Origin: Diphasiastrum complanatum
Taxonomy: Eukaryota > Streptophyta > Lycopodiopsida > Lycopodiales > Lycopodiaceae
Assembly: GCA_029204225.1 (NCBI GenBank)
Contig: CM055104.1
Location: 47,252,451 to 47,316,450 of the forward strand
DNA: 64,000 bases
Reading direction: 5' to 3'
The notes under the pieces were generated by a model. It searched no databases. It saw only the letters and a program-made list of their open reading frames with translations, and had not been told where the DNA came from. The position numbers were made by a program, and so were the translations under genes. This document shows positions 43,515-58,490 of the stretch, in pieces (position 1 is the stretch's first letter; the number at the start of each line of letters is the position of its first letter).

Positions 43515-44038
43515 ATCACTTTGCAAGTGAGTGCTACAAGAAGAAGAGAGATCAAAGATGGTTTGGATGTTCAAGATGCATATGAGGATGCTTTTGTGAT
43601 GTCTTCATGTATGGTTGCTAATGATGGAGATCTAGATCCATGGTGGATTGATAGTGGAGCAAGTTCACACATGACTCTTCACAAAAAGTACTTCACTTCT
43701 TTGTTGGCATATGGAGATGACAAGAGGATGATCTACATGGCCAATGATGGTGAGTGTGCAATCAAAGGATTGGCACAATTCCTATTTCTCTTTCTACAAA
43801 TAGGAATGTTTATTTGGAGGATGTCTTGTTCATTCCATCTATTACCAAGAGTTTACTTAGTGTGAGTCAATTACTAAGTAAAGGCCTCAAAGTTGAGTTT
43901 GATGAAGATTCTTGTATGATCAAAAGAAATGATATCTTGATTGCAAAAGGTAAAAGGCAAGAAAAGTTGTTCAAATTAGATGCTTGTATATTGCTAACCA
44001 AGTTGGATGTGTTGCAAGAGAGCAATGCTACTTACTAA
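43515..44038 (+). pseudogene. Copia fragment: end of gag, protease and pre-integrase
   Basis: Begins inside a zinc knuckle (HFASECYKKKRDQ), continues with protease DPWWIDSGASSHM, then after a frameshift near 43775 IGTIPISLSTNRNVYLEDVL and FIPSITKSLLSVSQ. It is closest to element D in wording (GTIPISLSTNRKANLENVLY) but clearly diverged. It ends near the pre-integrase region. No LTR is attached. Confidence 0.85.
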
Positions 44039-47030
<2,992 letters not shown>

Positions 47031-47149
47031 CCACCGACCAAACCCGCAATCAGTGAATCCCTTAGGGGGCAGCTAGCTCCCCTCTAAAGAAAAGTTAACT
47101 GCCCACCAAAGAATAGTAAATATCTGTAGGCAGCTCAGAAGATAGTCCA

Positions 47150-50100
47150 GGAAAGGTTTCTTGTGTCAGCATTCTATGATTGAACATAATTTGTTTTTCA
47201 GAAAGCCGTTTTTCTTGAATGCACCAATAAGAGTTTTGACTTCCATTAGAAACGTCTATTGCTTATTACAGCAGTACATAGCCGCAATGACCTGAGATAT
47301 GATGATTTTATAGGAATTATTCACTGGTCTATTGGAAGCCAAGTGTATGTATTGCAAGAACTGAAAGGGTAAATCTCTTCTTTTGTCATATTTAGAAAAA
47401 AGTACCTTGCCATTTATGGGATTAAAAGAAATGGTAATGTTAAAAAAGTTCACCACGTTATTGGCGATGTTGCTTTTATCTATATCGAGATATTCCAAGG
47501 GATAGATTCAGAAAGGGTTGTCCGGTGTCCTAGGCTGCGTTTTGTCCATGAACTTGTCGATAAGGGGATTGTTGATAAAGCATATATCATCAATATATCT
47601 GAACGAGAACTTGAAATCAGTCATAAATTTTATTTGTCTCAATTTCGCCAACCTTTTGATGAATTGCATTTCAAAGTAAGAGAATCCCATAGGAATCCCC
47701 CTGATTTGTCTCCATGTATGATTACCAAGTCTGACAATACAAATATCTATCAAAAGAGAATTTCATGCACATATTGTATCCATGTCAATAGCATTTCATT
47801 TGTCAGAATTTTTTTTGTTCCAGGACCATTGGAAATCCCTGGTATTTGATATCCATTTATAGTAAAGGGATTTTTCTTTTGTGAATTTGAAGGCCAAAAG
47901 GATTAGTTTTCTTATACCCATCCGGTCCATCCAGGGGTATATTTTTGTAACATTTGGAAATATCCATGGCTTCCATACAATAAATCTTCTTTGGTATATT
48001 TAAATAGAAGTCAATAGAGGATTCACACTGCCAAAGTAAAGTTGTATCCCCATTTAGGTAGCTCTTGTATATTTTCGCCTTAAGGCCTGCACCTTCCATA
48101 ATGAAAGGATGTGTCATACCCAGAACCCTTGTCAAGAATTTAGCAAGTCCAGAAAAATAGCACTCATGGGCATTTGTGATTCATCTGAAAGAGTTTTTAT
48201 GAGCTTTAAAAGTGCATAAGAGGTAGGGAAGTTCTTTTGAATAAATGAACTCTTCCGGTATTCTTTTTTCCAAAGTGCCCTTTATATGCTCTAAAGAGTG
48301 ATGAACAAAATTATTTGATCTATTAGGAAAGGGTTCGAAATCTTGACTATCAAGCCTCTTAATTGCTAGTGTTCTGACAAGATTAATACAAATGAAACAT
48401 GGATTATGTTGTGCTTTGTCTACGCCATTGACATATAAATGTTTGATTAACCATTGTCGTTCATTATTGGCATCTATCTTTTTCTGTAAACTAACAATAT
48501 TCCCTTGAATCCATTTTTTTCTTTTTAAGAAATCAATAGCGGCAAGTCTACATAACTCGGCATGTTTCAAAACAGTATCATCATCTATCATTGCACACTC
48601 AGGTAAAAGCTTCATAAGTTTAAACCAACCATCATAAAGTTCATTAGCCACACTATAAATACACATATGTTGCAACATAATATGATTAAGTCTTTTTTCT
48701 AATGATTTTTTGAGGTACATACTTATAATTATGTTGCACTCCGTTGTAAGTACATGACTAAATTTATCCGAAATGAACTTTTTGAAACGTTTCAGAGAAG
48801 CACAGGAACATAAAGGCAGATTTTCAATCTCAAAATTGCAAAAAAACATCAAATGAAAAATACCATTCACTTTTAATATTCGGCATATAAGACCATGCGA
48901 ACACAATATCATGGAAGGACTCATATATAAGGCCAAAGATCTATAATAAAATGCGAGTGTAAAAATGTCTCACATGACCTGTCTCAAACATTCTATTGCA
49001 GTAATGTAAGTGTAAAAAGATCTTTGCCTTGTCCTTGTGCATGTTGAGTTGTAGTTGATCAACCACATTTCTAGTAAGAGTTCTTCTGTCCAGAACCTCG
49101 TCCTTCTGCAAGCCAGTTAATCCCTGTAAAAATTTAGCTTTTTAACCGGTAAATCTTCTTTTGCAGCACTGCCTTGCCCCTCCTTACCTTTGTAACCTAT
49201 AAACCTCCTTCTTTTTCCCATATTCTGTCAAGACACCACCAAACTCGGGTTGTTTAAGTTGAAAGAGCCGGGTCTTTTATTAGAGTTTTGAAAGAATGTA
49301 TCTTGGAGAGTGGAGAAACTTGGTATTCTGAGAAAGCGTTCAATTTCTCTAATGTTTTTCACATCAGCAAGGTTGGCAAGTAGTTTGGCAGAGGAGTTTG
49401 CTGCTAACTCTATAGATGCATCAATCATGTGCTGGCGTATAAAGAGGAAAGTGAGGTGTGACTTGACAACGTCTCTGGCAAGCTTATGAAGCCAAAGGAA
49501 GAATGCATTCAACTAATTTTGCAAGGATGCACTAGGGAAAAACTTACACAAATTGTTCATTATGAACCAAACAGCGTGATCGAACCAAACAATGGAAGAG
49601 TTGTTTTTGCACTTGTCACCACATCTACATTTGAAAAAGGGTCTCTTCCAATTCCAGATTCTAGCCTGGTGCATATTCATTCTAATAAAACTGGTGTCAA
49701 AGTGTCCATGAACCCGAGCCCAGGTTTGCTCAGAAGGGCAACGAGATGGTTCAAAAAGGTTCATGCGAATGATATTGTCAAAGGCGATAAGTGTCTCAAG
49801 TGAAGTATTTTTATTTAAAGCGGCAAGTTTGCAAGTTTCCACTTCTTTATTAGTCAGATGTTCAAGTAGAATCCAAAGTTTTATAGGCAAGGGAGATAGC
49901 AAGTTTACAGAGGGTAGGCTCCAAAGTTCGAAAGCAGTACGTGCAGATTTGAACTCAATAGTTCGGCTGGGGACCATAGGGATTTGACAATTTTTAGCTT
50001 GGCAGAACTCGAAGGTAGATTGGTCTCCTACATCATAGATATCTTGTGAGAAGATTTCAAGTTGCGAAGCACTATCTTCATCCAACTCATCAAGGAAAAC

Positions 50101-50285
50101 AAGAGGGTGTGGAGAGAGGGGTGTATTAGGAATGGTAGGCGTTGGTTCGGCAAACAAGGCCTCATTTTCTTTTTCAAGGCATGTGAAGACTTTTCTTACA
50201 TTTTGATTATAAAATTTCTCTTCGTCCTCATATTTATCAGCAAGATTAGCAAGATCAATAGCGAATTTTCCACAATACCTAAAGG
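47150..50285 (-). pseudogene. Penelope-like retroelement with YIDDI reverse transcriptase (decayed)
   Basis: Minus strand. The N-terminal part (50285-49230) reads FAIDLANLADKYEDEEK, then a Pro/Ser/acid-rich region, a CRCGDKCKNN cysteine cluster (about 49620) and FLRIPSFSTLQDTFFQ. The centre (about 48800) has LPLCSCASLKRFKKFISDK, HVLTTECNIII and RLNHIML. A reverse transcriptase follows: LPYLLCTFKAHKNSFR (about 48200), MDISKCYKNIPLDG (about 47940), GIPMG (about 47700), FRYIDDICFINN (about 47600), and KYDKRRDLPFQFLQY..SNRP (about 47380). The RYIDDI box plus a YDKR-D-FPF..SN-P tail is a pattern I associate with Penelope-like elements of invertebrates and non-flowering green lineages. Three visible in-frame stops (TAG 49513, TGA 49228, TGA 48181) and a TGA at 47508 interrupt it, with a few frameshifts, one at an A7 run near 48840. 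No GIY-YIG nuclease is readable at either end. Confidence 0.65.
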
Positions 50286-52022
50286 GTCAATATGGTTTTT
50301 ACCATAATCCATGTAAATTTTTATCTAGTGTAAAGTATCCAAGAGATATCTCTGTTCTCCGCACTGTTGAGTGTGAGTGATCCTGAGTCTACTAGCAATC
50401 TCTTACGCATTACATGAATTACTCTCTGATCAGACAGACTCTCTAGCACATTACAGTCGTTTGCTGTGTCTCCATAAAACATGCTCTAAGGAACTGTCTT
50501 AAAATCATCTTATTCGTCTGTCGCGAATACTTTCTTTTCGGCACTCGAATAACGACTATCTTTGGTAAAGTCTAGCACGATCATTGAATAAAGCTATATG
50601 TATACATATGAGCTGACAGTCCCTGTCTAAAGAATTGAGTCCTTGATCTGTGTTCCTGATTGTAATTGGCATAAATTTCTAACATGCTCTAAAACTATTC
50701 GTGTTCTTTAACCATTAATTTGGACTTAAGTTGTTGAGGACTTCTGTCTAGAAACGAACAGTTCGCGAACGTGATTAATTGATTGTCTGCACAGCCACGA
50801 ATACATCGAACATTCTCGATTCTCTGTTGACACCTTAATCAGCCAGAGTGTAGTATTATTGTACTACTGATAACATCTCATCTGTAGAACGTGTTTCATT
50901 CGATTTGATAGAGGCCAGATTGTTGTTCTGAAATTATTAACATTACATTCCCCAAACACAAGTAATAATGGTTACTTTCTAATGTCTGTTGACAGCCAGA
51001 ATAACACTCAAAACCATTTGTCATAAATTGTACCAAATACATAACATTCTAACATTGTCCTTTGTGGGAACGACATTATTTACTACAAAATGCCTTCGTG
51101 TCTCGTTCGGCCTTCAGTTTTCTCCTTTGAGCTCCTTTGGTCTTCGAACGTTTGATCTTTGAGGTATTCGCCTTCGTGTCTTGTTCGGTTGAAACTATTA
51201 TTAAAGAAACAAAACGTTTTTGTTTACAAAGCCTTGCTAGCTTTCAGCCCTCTGCCTAACAAAGATGTTCGCGAACATGAAAGTCAAGAGACACTAAGCA
51301 AGAAAGTTTCATAAAGCTTAATAAGATCAATCATACTTGTGGATCATTCCCACACATGTGAATTCTGAAAATTTTGTCAGATAGGCTTTTGATATGTGTT
51401 TCCCTCATATGGGTCTTCATGGTTGCCATGTCTCCTCCATAAACTTCTTGATTATAAGTTAATCCATTTTGGAAAGTTAAAATATAAAGCAACTTCAAGT
51501 AGTAATGTATTAACATTGGCAATCTAGATTTCATGAATAGAAAGGTAGCATTTCCAAGCACTTGAAATTGTGCAGCTAAAAGGGACATATACACCTGGAC
51601 ATAATGTTTAAGAGTCCTTATCGTTGCATGTAATTGCTTGCAACTCAGGTAGATTTAGTGCATGACCTCCTCAAATTATAGGTTTTTGCATGCATGCATA
51701 CTCACACCTTGATTGCTGTGAGAATTTGAGGCATTAACCATGATAGCTATATGCCATCCATTTTATAAAAGTCATGCATGTATATGCTAAAGCCCTTCCA
51801 ATTCAAGGAAGAAGCCCCTAGAATTAATGGCATTTCCTTTCATCTTAACACATAGTCTTGCCTTGCAAAGACAAGGCAAAAAATAGGGATAACGGAGAGG
51901 GGGGGGGGAAGTAATTGTAGTAGCTGCCACAGACATATCAATCCTTCATCCAAGCACGAAAACAACTCCTAACTCAAATTAACACTAAAAACACAGCCCT
52001 TACATATATAGGTACCTTGTTG
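50286..52022. other. 1.7 kb spacer
   Basis: No coding motif. TTCGCGAA-type words (50760-50775, 51265-51275) and CGAATA/CGAACA words recur between 50520 and 51280, as in 41900-42125. A G9 run lies near 51900. Confidence 0.4.
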
Positions 52023-52311
52023 GTAGAAGTATGGCTGGGTTTACTTCTTAGAAGAGGCGCAAGAATGGAGCCCACAATGGAATAAAACAAGTTTGGTGAA
52101 TTTTGATTGAGCCAAATGCATTGTGGCTTTTCAGAGTCGACATGTTTGTGTTGAAAAGGCCGTATAGCTTAGGGATAACATGTTTGTCCCATAAGAATAT
52201 ATATGTTCGCTGACATCCATATATGAAACACGTTTTAAGGAATTCTATTAGTTCACGTCTACTTCAAAGGTTTGACCAACTTATCGATGGACAAGTGTAT
52301 TTCACTATATC
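52023..52311 (+). repeat. ~300-bp repeat, left copy of an inverted pair
   Basis: From GTAGAAGTATGGCTGGG to AAGTGTATTTCACTATAT. The reverse complement lies at 58176-58490 with about 85% identity and small indels. Shared blocks include AACAAGTTTGGTGAATTTTG, AGCTTAGGGATAAC and CAAAGGTTTGACCAAC. The pair encloses the SDHAF2 gene. No coding capacity. Confidence 0.85.
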
Positions 52312-52471
52312 CCATAATACATAATACAGACAGCCCTGGCATTCTTCGCAAGAAGATTGAAGGATCAATCCCAGTTTCTGAATAGACTACTTTGCTGCGG
52401 CGGTTTGCAAAATTGTTAATGGATGATGCTAAAGCGAGTGTGTGGTAGTGTGGAGAGCGGGGAGTGAGAGT

Positions 52472-52493
52472 GAGAGAGAGAGAGAGAGAGAGA
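52472..52493. repeat. GA tract just upstream of the SDHAF2 start codon
   Basis: A GA run with imperfect GAGTGAGAGT units before it, 58-80 bp upstream of the ATG at 52551. In plants, GA/CT runs are common in 5' untranslated regions and core promoters and can be bound by GAGA-binding BPC proteins; that role here is inference. Confidence 0.6.
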
Positions 52494-52550
52494 AGGACGC
52501 GCCTTCCTTTTCTGTGGATTTCCTTTGTAGGAGGGTCGAAGGCGTGCTAG

Positions 52551-55500
52551 ATGGCTCTTCCCAGAAGCTTTTTGTGCAAGCATGCATGCAGGGTATTGAG
52601 GTCCGCTTGGACTCACGAGGCCACACGCATACCTCCACCAAGTCCTCGTTGTTCACAGATTTTGCCATGGTATTGCAACATACAAAATCGGATGTATTCA
52701 TGCTATATTAATAGAGACCCTTTTGGTTCTTGTTTTTCATGTTGAAGAATCTTATAATTAACATAAGAAAATAGGAGTAAAACACGATATATTTGGTTGC
52801 CCCCTTTTGTTTTTGACGCCTTGTTTATGTAGAGGGAAATTAGGCCTTCTCTAGCTTTGAAAGGAGTGATTGGTTCCTTAAATGGACCAATTTTCCATTT
52901 GTTCTGAGTTCTGGGTACCCTTTACTAAGCCGATGTTTTGATAGTTTTCAATGGATTAAGAAGATGCCTTTTTCATGCTAGCCTCTGAAATCAACCAGCC
53001 GTATGCCGGATTATGATGTTTGGCCTTTGAACTTTGCAGTTTGCCGATGCGAAGAATGACTACTACTCATACTGGTAATGAGCCTTCAGAAAAGGTTGAA
53101 AAGGACCGTGTAGCTGGGATTATTTATGAAAATGCAGATTTTGAAGCCCGACGCCGCTTTTTGAACAGGTACATATGAATGGCTTAAATATCAGAGTGGC
53201 AAGCACATACTACCATGGCCATTTTGATCGATGGTGCTTTCTATTCCATATTATCAAAATGAGACTACATATGCCAACGGAAGTTGGAACCATAGTTGCA
53301 CAGAAAGGCGTTTGCCCAGAAACACGTTTCTGAAACCGCGTTTCTGGCATTGAAACGTATTAAAAAAAAACAGAATATAAGTTTTCTTTTTACAATAGGG
53401 GGCCATGTAGTTATGATGTTACAATGGGTATGATGATGTTGATCTAGTGTCCAAAATGCTATATAGAATAGGGACAAGGCAAAAAAAATGTCGTATTGTG
53501 AATTATTCTCAATAAAATAGGGATTAGGGAAAAAAAAAGTCGTATTGTGAACGATCCTCAATAAAGCTTCTAGAGGGCAAATAATTGGCCTTTTAGAAAA
53601 GGGAACAAATTAGGACTGGGCAAGAGGGATGGATCATGACAGGTAGGTAGTGGGACATTCTAATTTTTTTATGATTTTTTATATTAAAAGAGCAAAAGCG
53701 TAAATCTAGGAGTTAATGCGCTTGACGACATTGATCCGTCTTGGTGCAAGTAACATGAATTAATGATTTTGGTCTTATATGCCTTTTGGCATGGAAAAGA
53801 CCTTTTTCTTTCTGTTGTTGTGATTTCTCCTTCCATGTGTGATTGCATTCGATTGATCAACTATGTGAGTCTAGATGTTGTCAATAGTAACATGTCCTTC
53901 TATGATACCTCATTTGGAAAGGTTTCCTTGGGCTATATCTTTGAATTCTTTGTTGCTGCTGCTTCTAGTATCCATGGTCCTTTCAGATAGCTTGGGTTGT
54001 AGTTGTTTCAGTTTTTGAGGCTATGAAACATGCTTGGTCACTATATCTAGCTTGGGCACCATTGTTTTCTACTCATGCTTGGTCTATACCTTGAAGGTTT
54101 TTTGACGTATGACATTACTGGTCGATTTGGTTGAGCTGCTCTTTGGACTTTGTGATTATGCTTTTATATGGAGTCTCTATAGTAGTGGTTTTTGTTGGGG
54201 TGCCTACTATTACCGGAGGTGTAGTGATTTCTTATATGGGATGACAATTCCAGTAGGATTCTTGTTGATGTCACATCTTTTGGGCTCCTTTGTATCCTTT
54301 GATCTTTGGGGGTCTACCTACGTGTTGATTACATATACAGAGGCTGGGCTATTTGCCTCAGCCATGGCTTTCCATTCCGATATTAGAGATTATGAGATAG
54401 GTGTGTCTATGGGTGATTTTTTGTAGTTGCTTCTTGCCATTTGTCATCCCTTTCGATGCTTGGTTCCTTGGGTCTTCCATATTCTTTCGCTTACAGCTCC
54501 CAATTTCTACATGTACATATGATGTATTTCAGGTTAGCTTGTTACGTGCTGCAATTGAGGATGAGGCTCCTCACAATGCCACCTTTTCCGATGATCCGCT
54601 AGCTGTTGCAGATGTTATTCCTCCATGATGCTGTTTTGTGAATGCCCACATTGAGGGCAGCGTTTTTTCCATGTGGGAGTGCTACGGACATCCTATCCAT
54701 ATTGGTTCCCGTTGTTATGGAGCTTATGTCCATGCATATGTTGGACATGTGCCCCTTTATTCATGTATAGGCCCTTAGGCCCTTTTCATTATATGCTGGC
54801 TACAGGCTTTCAAGTATCTCTAGTTAACTCAGTTGACGAGGTGATCTACAGGAGGGCTGAATTTTCTCTGTACATTTTCATTGTGAAACCTTATCACCTC
54901 TGGTCTCTAGAAGCTTCCATTATAGGGTATTTGTTGGGTATAAATAGGGACTAGTGATTCATTATTTAGCTTTTGGATATTCGTAATGCTTGAGCTCTTC
55001 ATAGGATTATATGTAATTTAATTTGCCATCTTCATGGAGATTGCTGTTAGATTGTCATTTATGGTTTCTTACACGTTATTGATATCAAAATCCATGATTG
55101 TGTTGTAACAGAGTCGATAATCCCCTACATGGCAAGTGAGCCCCAGCATCCAATCCTTTCCCCCTCAGCCTCATCTTGAAGATTCAAATGTGAAGATTCC
55201 TGCCTTATCCTTACACTGATGAGAATGCCACTGTCGTCAGACAACGTGGGGGAGTTCATCTTCCCCAAACACATATCAAGACTAAAAATGTTAGGTGTGT
55301 GCTTTTGTCACAGTACTTACGGGGTGCCAGAGTCTGAAAAGCTACCTCAGTTACGTAGAGTGCATGTACTCTAATTTATACATTTCTAAGACATTATTTT
55401 CTAGAACAAGAATGTCATCCTATGAAGGCTGTAGTGTGAAGTTCATCAACGAACTTATCATCCCTTTCCTATATGCAGAGAAACCTGAACCACACTTTAT

Positions 55501-56909
55501 TTTGATTTTACCTGCAGGATTTTATATCCGAGCATTCAAGTTCAACAAGCCCTTATGCCATCTTAGTCACTTTAAGAGAGGTTATTCTACTTCCTTACCC
55601 TCTGAAAGATGCTTAAGGAACAAGAGTCACATCATTTAACCAGGCTATAGTATGAAGCTCAGTTATTGTGCTATCAATTGCATTGGAGAGAAATTAACCT
55701 CAAAATGAAGGTGTTGTAAGTAGTTTTGATAGTAGACCAAGCAATAGTTTGTAAGCCATCTATTATGCAAATCACTTCAATAATGAGTAGATAAATTAGC
55801 ATTTGATGTTGACAGACACAAGGTTTGCCATCCTATGGTGCCCTGACGGGTTTAGACAGGCTGAGACTGTTTGGTGTAGATGCAGGGTGGTGTTATATTC
55901 CTTTAGTCTAGGTTTGAGAATTATCAGGGATTTTGAAAATTTTGTCTCAATCTTTCTCAGGCTCAGCTAAATTCATGGATGTGGGTGCTCTCTGGTTTTT
56001 TGTTGCTCACTTTCATTGCCCCTGATTGCATCCTGTCATCAAATTTGCTCCATATGATGTTCGTTTTCAATGTCTTGTTCCTTTCAACAATGATACTCTC
56101 CATTTAGGTTTAAGCAAGATCTGAATCATAAATGATCTGGTTTTCAGTTTTCTTCCTTTATTGAAAGCTGAATACTTGGGGGCTGAAATGAATAAAATGA
56201 CACAATATTTTGTATAATAAGCCCTCATCTTTTCCTTCAAAGTAGCAAACTTTGCAAGTCTACATCATTTATGGGTTTGGATCAGGACATGGCTCTTTGC
56301 AAATTTTAAGCTTTATTCTTGATAATGAATTTGCAACAGGATTCTTTACAGAAGCAGACAAAGAGGATTTTTAGAGTTGGATTTACTGCTTGGAAAGTGG
56401 GCAGAAGATAACATACAAGATTTGCACGACGAACAGCTTGAAGCTCTCATTGAAGTACTGGATGTGGTGAGCTATGACAACTCTCTCAGCTTTTTGGCTT
56501 CTTTAGAGTGCAAAGCCTGCACAACAAGATTAGAACTGATATGAACGAGTTTGTTCCAGGAAAATCCCGATCTATGGAAATGGTTGACTGGGCAAGAAGG
56601 AGCACCAGAAAGTCTTACTAGCAACATTGTACGTCTTCTAGATTATTCATTTTTGATTGATTGCAAATTTTTGGAGCATTAAACGATTTTTAATGTTTGA
56701 TATATAGAATGACAACACATTTTTCTTTGCCTTTCATCTGACCACCTATGGAACACATCTAACAGGTCTTCCAGGCAATAAAGAAACAAGTGTCAGACAA
56801 CTTATGCATGCATTCCTCTCCCGATACCCGTGCAACCCCTGGTCAACCGTGGGTGCGGGGGTGGGATGATTTTCGTAAGATTGGGGGTCCTCAGATAGGG
56901 AATCAATAG
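52551..56909 (+). CDS. SDHAF2: Succinate dehydrogenase assembly factor 2, mitochondrial (5 exons)
   Basis: Exons 52551-52669, 53040-53168, 56340-56466, 56560-56628 and 56766-56909, all with GT-AG introns and consistent phase, give 588 nt (195 aa), close to the ~190 aa of plant homologues. The N-terminus (MALPRSFLCKHACRVLRSAW) is Arg-rich without acids, as expected for mitochondrial import. Conserved family blocks are RGFLELDLLLGKWAED (91-106), EQLEALIEVLDVENPDLWKW (the last exon-3 residues joined to exon 4), and the plant-type C-terminus PWVRGWDDF (176-184). The family protein acts in the mitochondrial matrix, promoting covalent attachment of FAD to the flavoprotein subunit SDH1 of complex II. 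The ATG follows an in-frame-upstream TAG and has G at +4. Intron 2 is unusually long (3171 bp). No defects are seen, so it is probably a functional gene. Confidence 0.93.
53169..56339 (+). other. Long second intron of SDHAF2
   Basis: 3.17 kb bounded by AACAG|GTACAT and GCAACAG|G. It contains a tandem ~52-bp duplication near 53480-53575 (both copies with GTCGTATTGTGAA and CTCAATAAA), CGTTTCTG words near 53310-53345, and AT-rich DNA with a few open frames around 54100-54950 that show no recognised motif. It may carry an old, unreadable insertion. Confidence 0.7.
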
Positions 56910-57609
56910 GTACCCTTAGCCAGATTATTGTGCTGGTTTTCTGATATGTAAATAATTTTTTGACATACATATGTTCTGGAGACAATTTAGATGTAAATGT
57001 TCAAACAAGACCCAATACATGAGCATGGGACTGATTTCAGCATTTCCAGGCATCTATATGGAGGCTGTCAGAAATCCATCAGAAATGGCATAAATATAGG
57101 CAGTCGTCAAATATTTATGGACATATCAAATACATATGGAGTATGTACATACCACCTATATGAATAAGCTAAGTGAAACTGTGTTATTTGAACGCGATTT
57201 GCAGTTTTCCATTTTTTTAGTGCTTAATTGAATGAGAACATTCCAATATTTATCAGCTTTGTTACTGAACTAGATATATATAATATGTTGATATCCAATG
57301 ATATTAAAATTTGATTTTCTTGATTATTTAAGTGTTCCTAGTTTATTTGAAACTTTATAGTACATGTTGGTTCATTTTGGCAAAGATCCATCATTCTTTG
57401 CAATCAGGATGTAGTCGACATTCTAGAATAAGGTGTGCTAAAAGGCTGGTAGTTACAAGGGTGAGTCCTTGCCCGAAGTCCGTGTTATGGTTGTTGGATA
57501 CTTCATAGCTCGTTGTTGTGTGGTGCATTTTTGGCATTTATATGTACTTGTCATATGAGAGGGAGAGGGAGAGGGAGGGGGAGGGAGAGAGGGAGAGAGA
57601 GAGAGAGGG
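56910..57609. other. 3' flank of SDHAF2, then a GA/GGGA-rich tract
   Basis: AT-rich untranslated or intergenic DNA. TGTAAATAATTTTTTG near 56946 could serve as a polyadenylation region. A purine tract of GAGG and GA units at 57556-57608 precedes the dispersed repeat at 57610. Confidence 0.5.
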
Positions 57610-57765
57610 GTTGCGTTTTATTCTCATGATGATATTTTTAATGAATCGAAGAAGGTGATATTATTTTAAAAGATAACTTTCATGACTTAATCCAATGATA
57701 TCAATGGACTAAGAAAAGCGAGAATAAAATCTTTTCACATAAGAGGTAAAATTGTTCAAGAGACA
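57610..57765 (+). repeat. Dispersed repeat following a GA tract, copy 2
   Basis: Matches 44739-44925 from CTCATGATGA through AATTGTTCAAGAGA. The purine-rich tract on its left is shorter and interrupted, unlike the perfect GA run beside copy 1. Confidence 0.8.
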
Positions 57766-58175
57766 CTTGTCATGCTTTTCATCTTGAAGGTCATACTTTG
57801 CAGAATTTTAGAACACCCATGGTATAGATAGGGTTTTAATCAAAATGACATTAGTTTTATGGAAATTGAAGGACGTGTCCGTCACACACCTCGTTGGTCA
57901 GAACCTTAATCATTTGTGGACCAATGAAAATCTTTGAAACTCATTTTCTCCGTAACGACATAGATTCATTCATCTCTCTCACTCTCACCTTCGTCTCTTT
58001 TCTCCTTCCACAAAACCCTAGTTTCGCAAAAATCCTAGCTTTTGACATTCTCTCTCACAAAATCCTAATAAAAAAAAATCGACTTATTCACGTTTTCCAT
58101 TTGAGGTTGCATTTACACACATTTTACAACAATCTCAAAGAGCCATGATATGTATTAATTTGTATTTATTATGGC
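57766..58175. other. Spacer without recognisable gene
   Basis: AT-rich, with a CT-rich stretch at 57970-58020. No frame with recognisable domains. Confidence 0.45.
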
Positions 58176-58490
58176 ATATAGTGAAATACACTTGTCCGAT
58201 AAAATTTTGTTTAGTGTTGGTCAAACCTTTGAAGTACACGTGGACTAATAGAATTTCTTAAAACGTGTTTCATATATGTATGCTTACATTTTCTCTCCAA
58301 TAGTAGCCAATATCTGTATTCTTATGGGACAAACAAGTTATCCCTAAGCTACACGGTTTTCAACACAAACATTCCGACTCCGAAAAGCCACAATGCATGT
58401 GGACCAATCAAAATTCACCAAACTTGTTTTCTTCCATTGTGAGCTCCATTCTTGCACCTCTTCTAAGAAGTAACCCAACCATACTTCTAC
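58176..58490 (-). repeat. ~300-bp repeat, right copy of an inverted pair
   Basis: Reverse complement of 52023-52311, with an extra segment around 58275-58310. The outer edges of both copies begin GTAGAAGTATGG(C/T)TGGG and the inner edges end AAGTGTATTTCACTATAT, so the pair is arranged like long terminal inverted repeats around 6.5 kb. Flanking target duplications were not found. Confidence 0.85.

Noticed and set aside
53763-54954. Several 75-105-residue hydrophobic plus-strand frames in the SDHAF2 intron
   Set aside because: They are T-rich, lack splice continuity with the SDHAF2 exons and show no recognisable membrane-protein family; treated as intron sequence.
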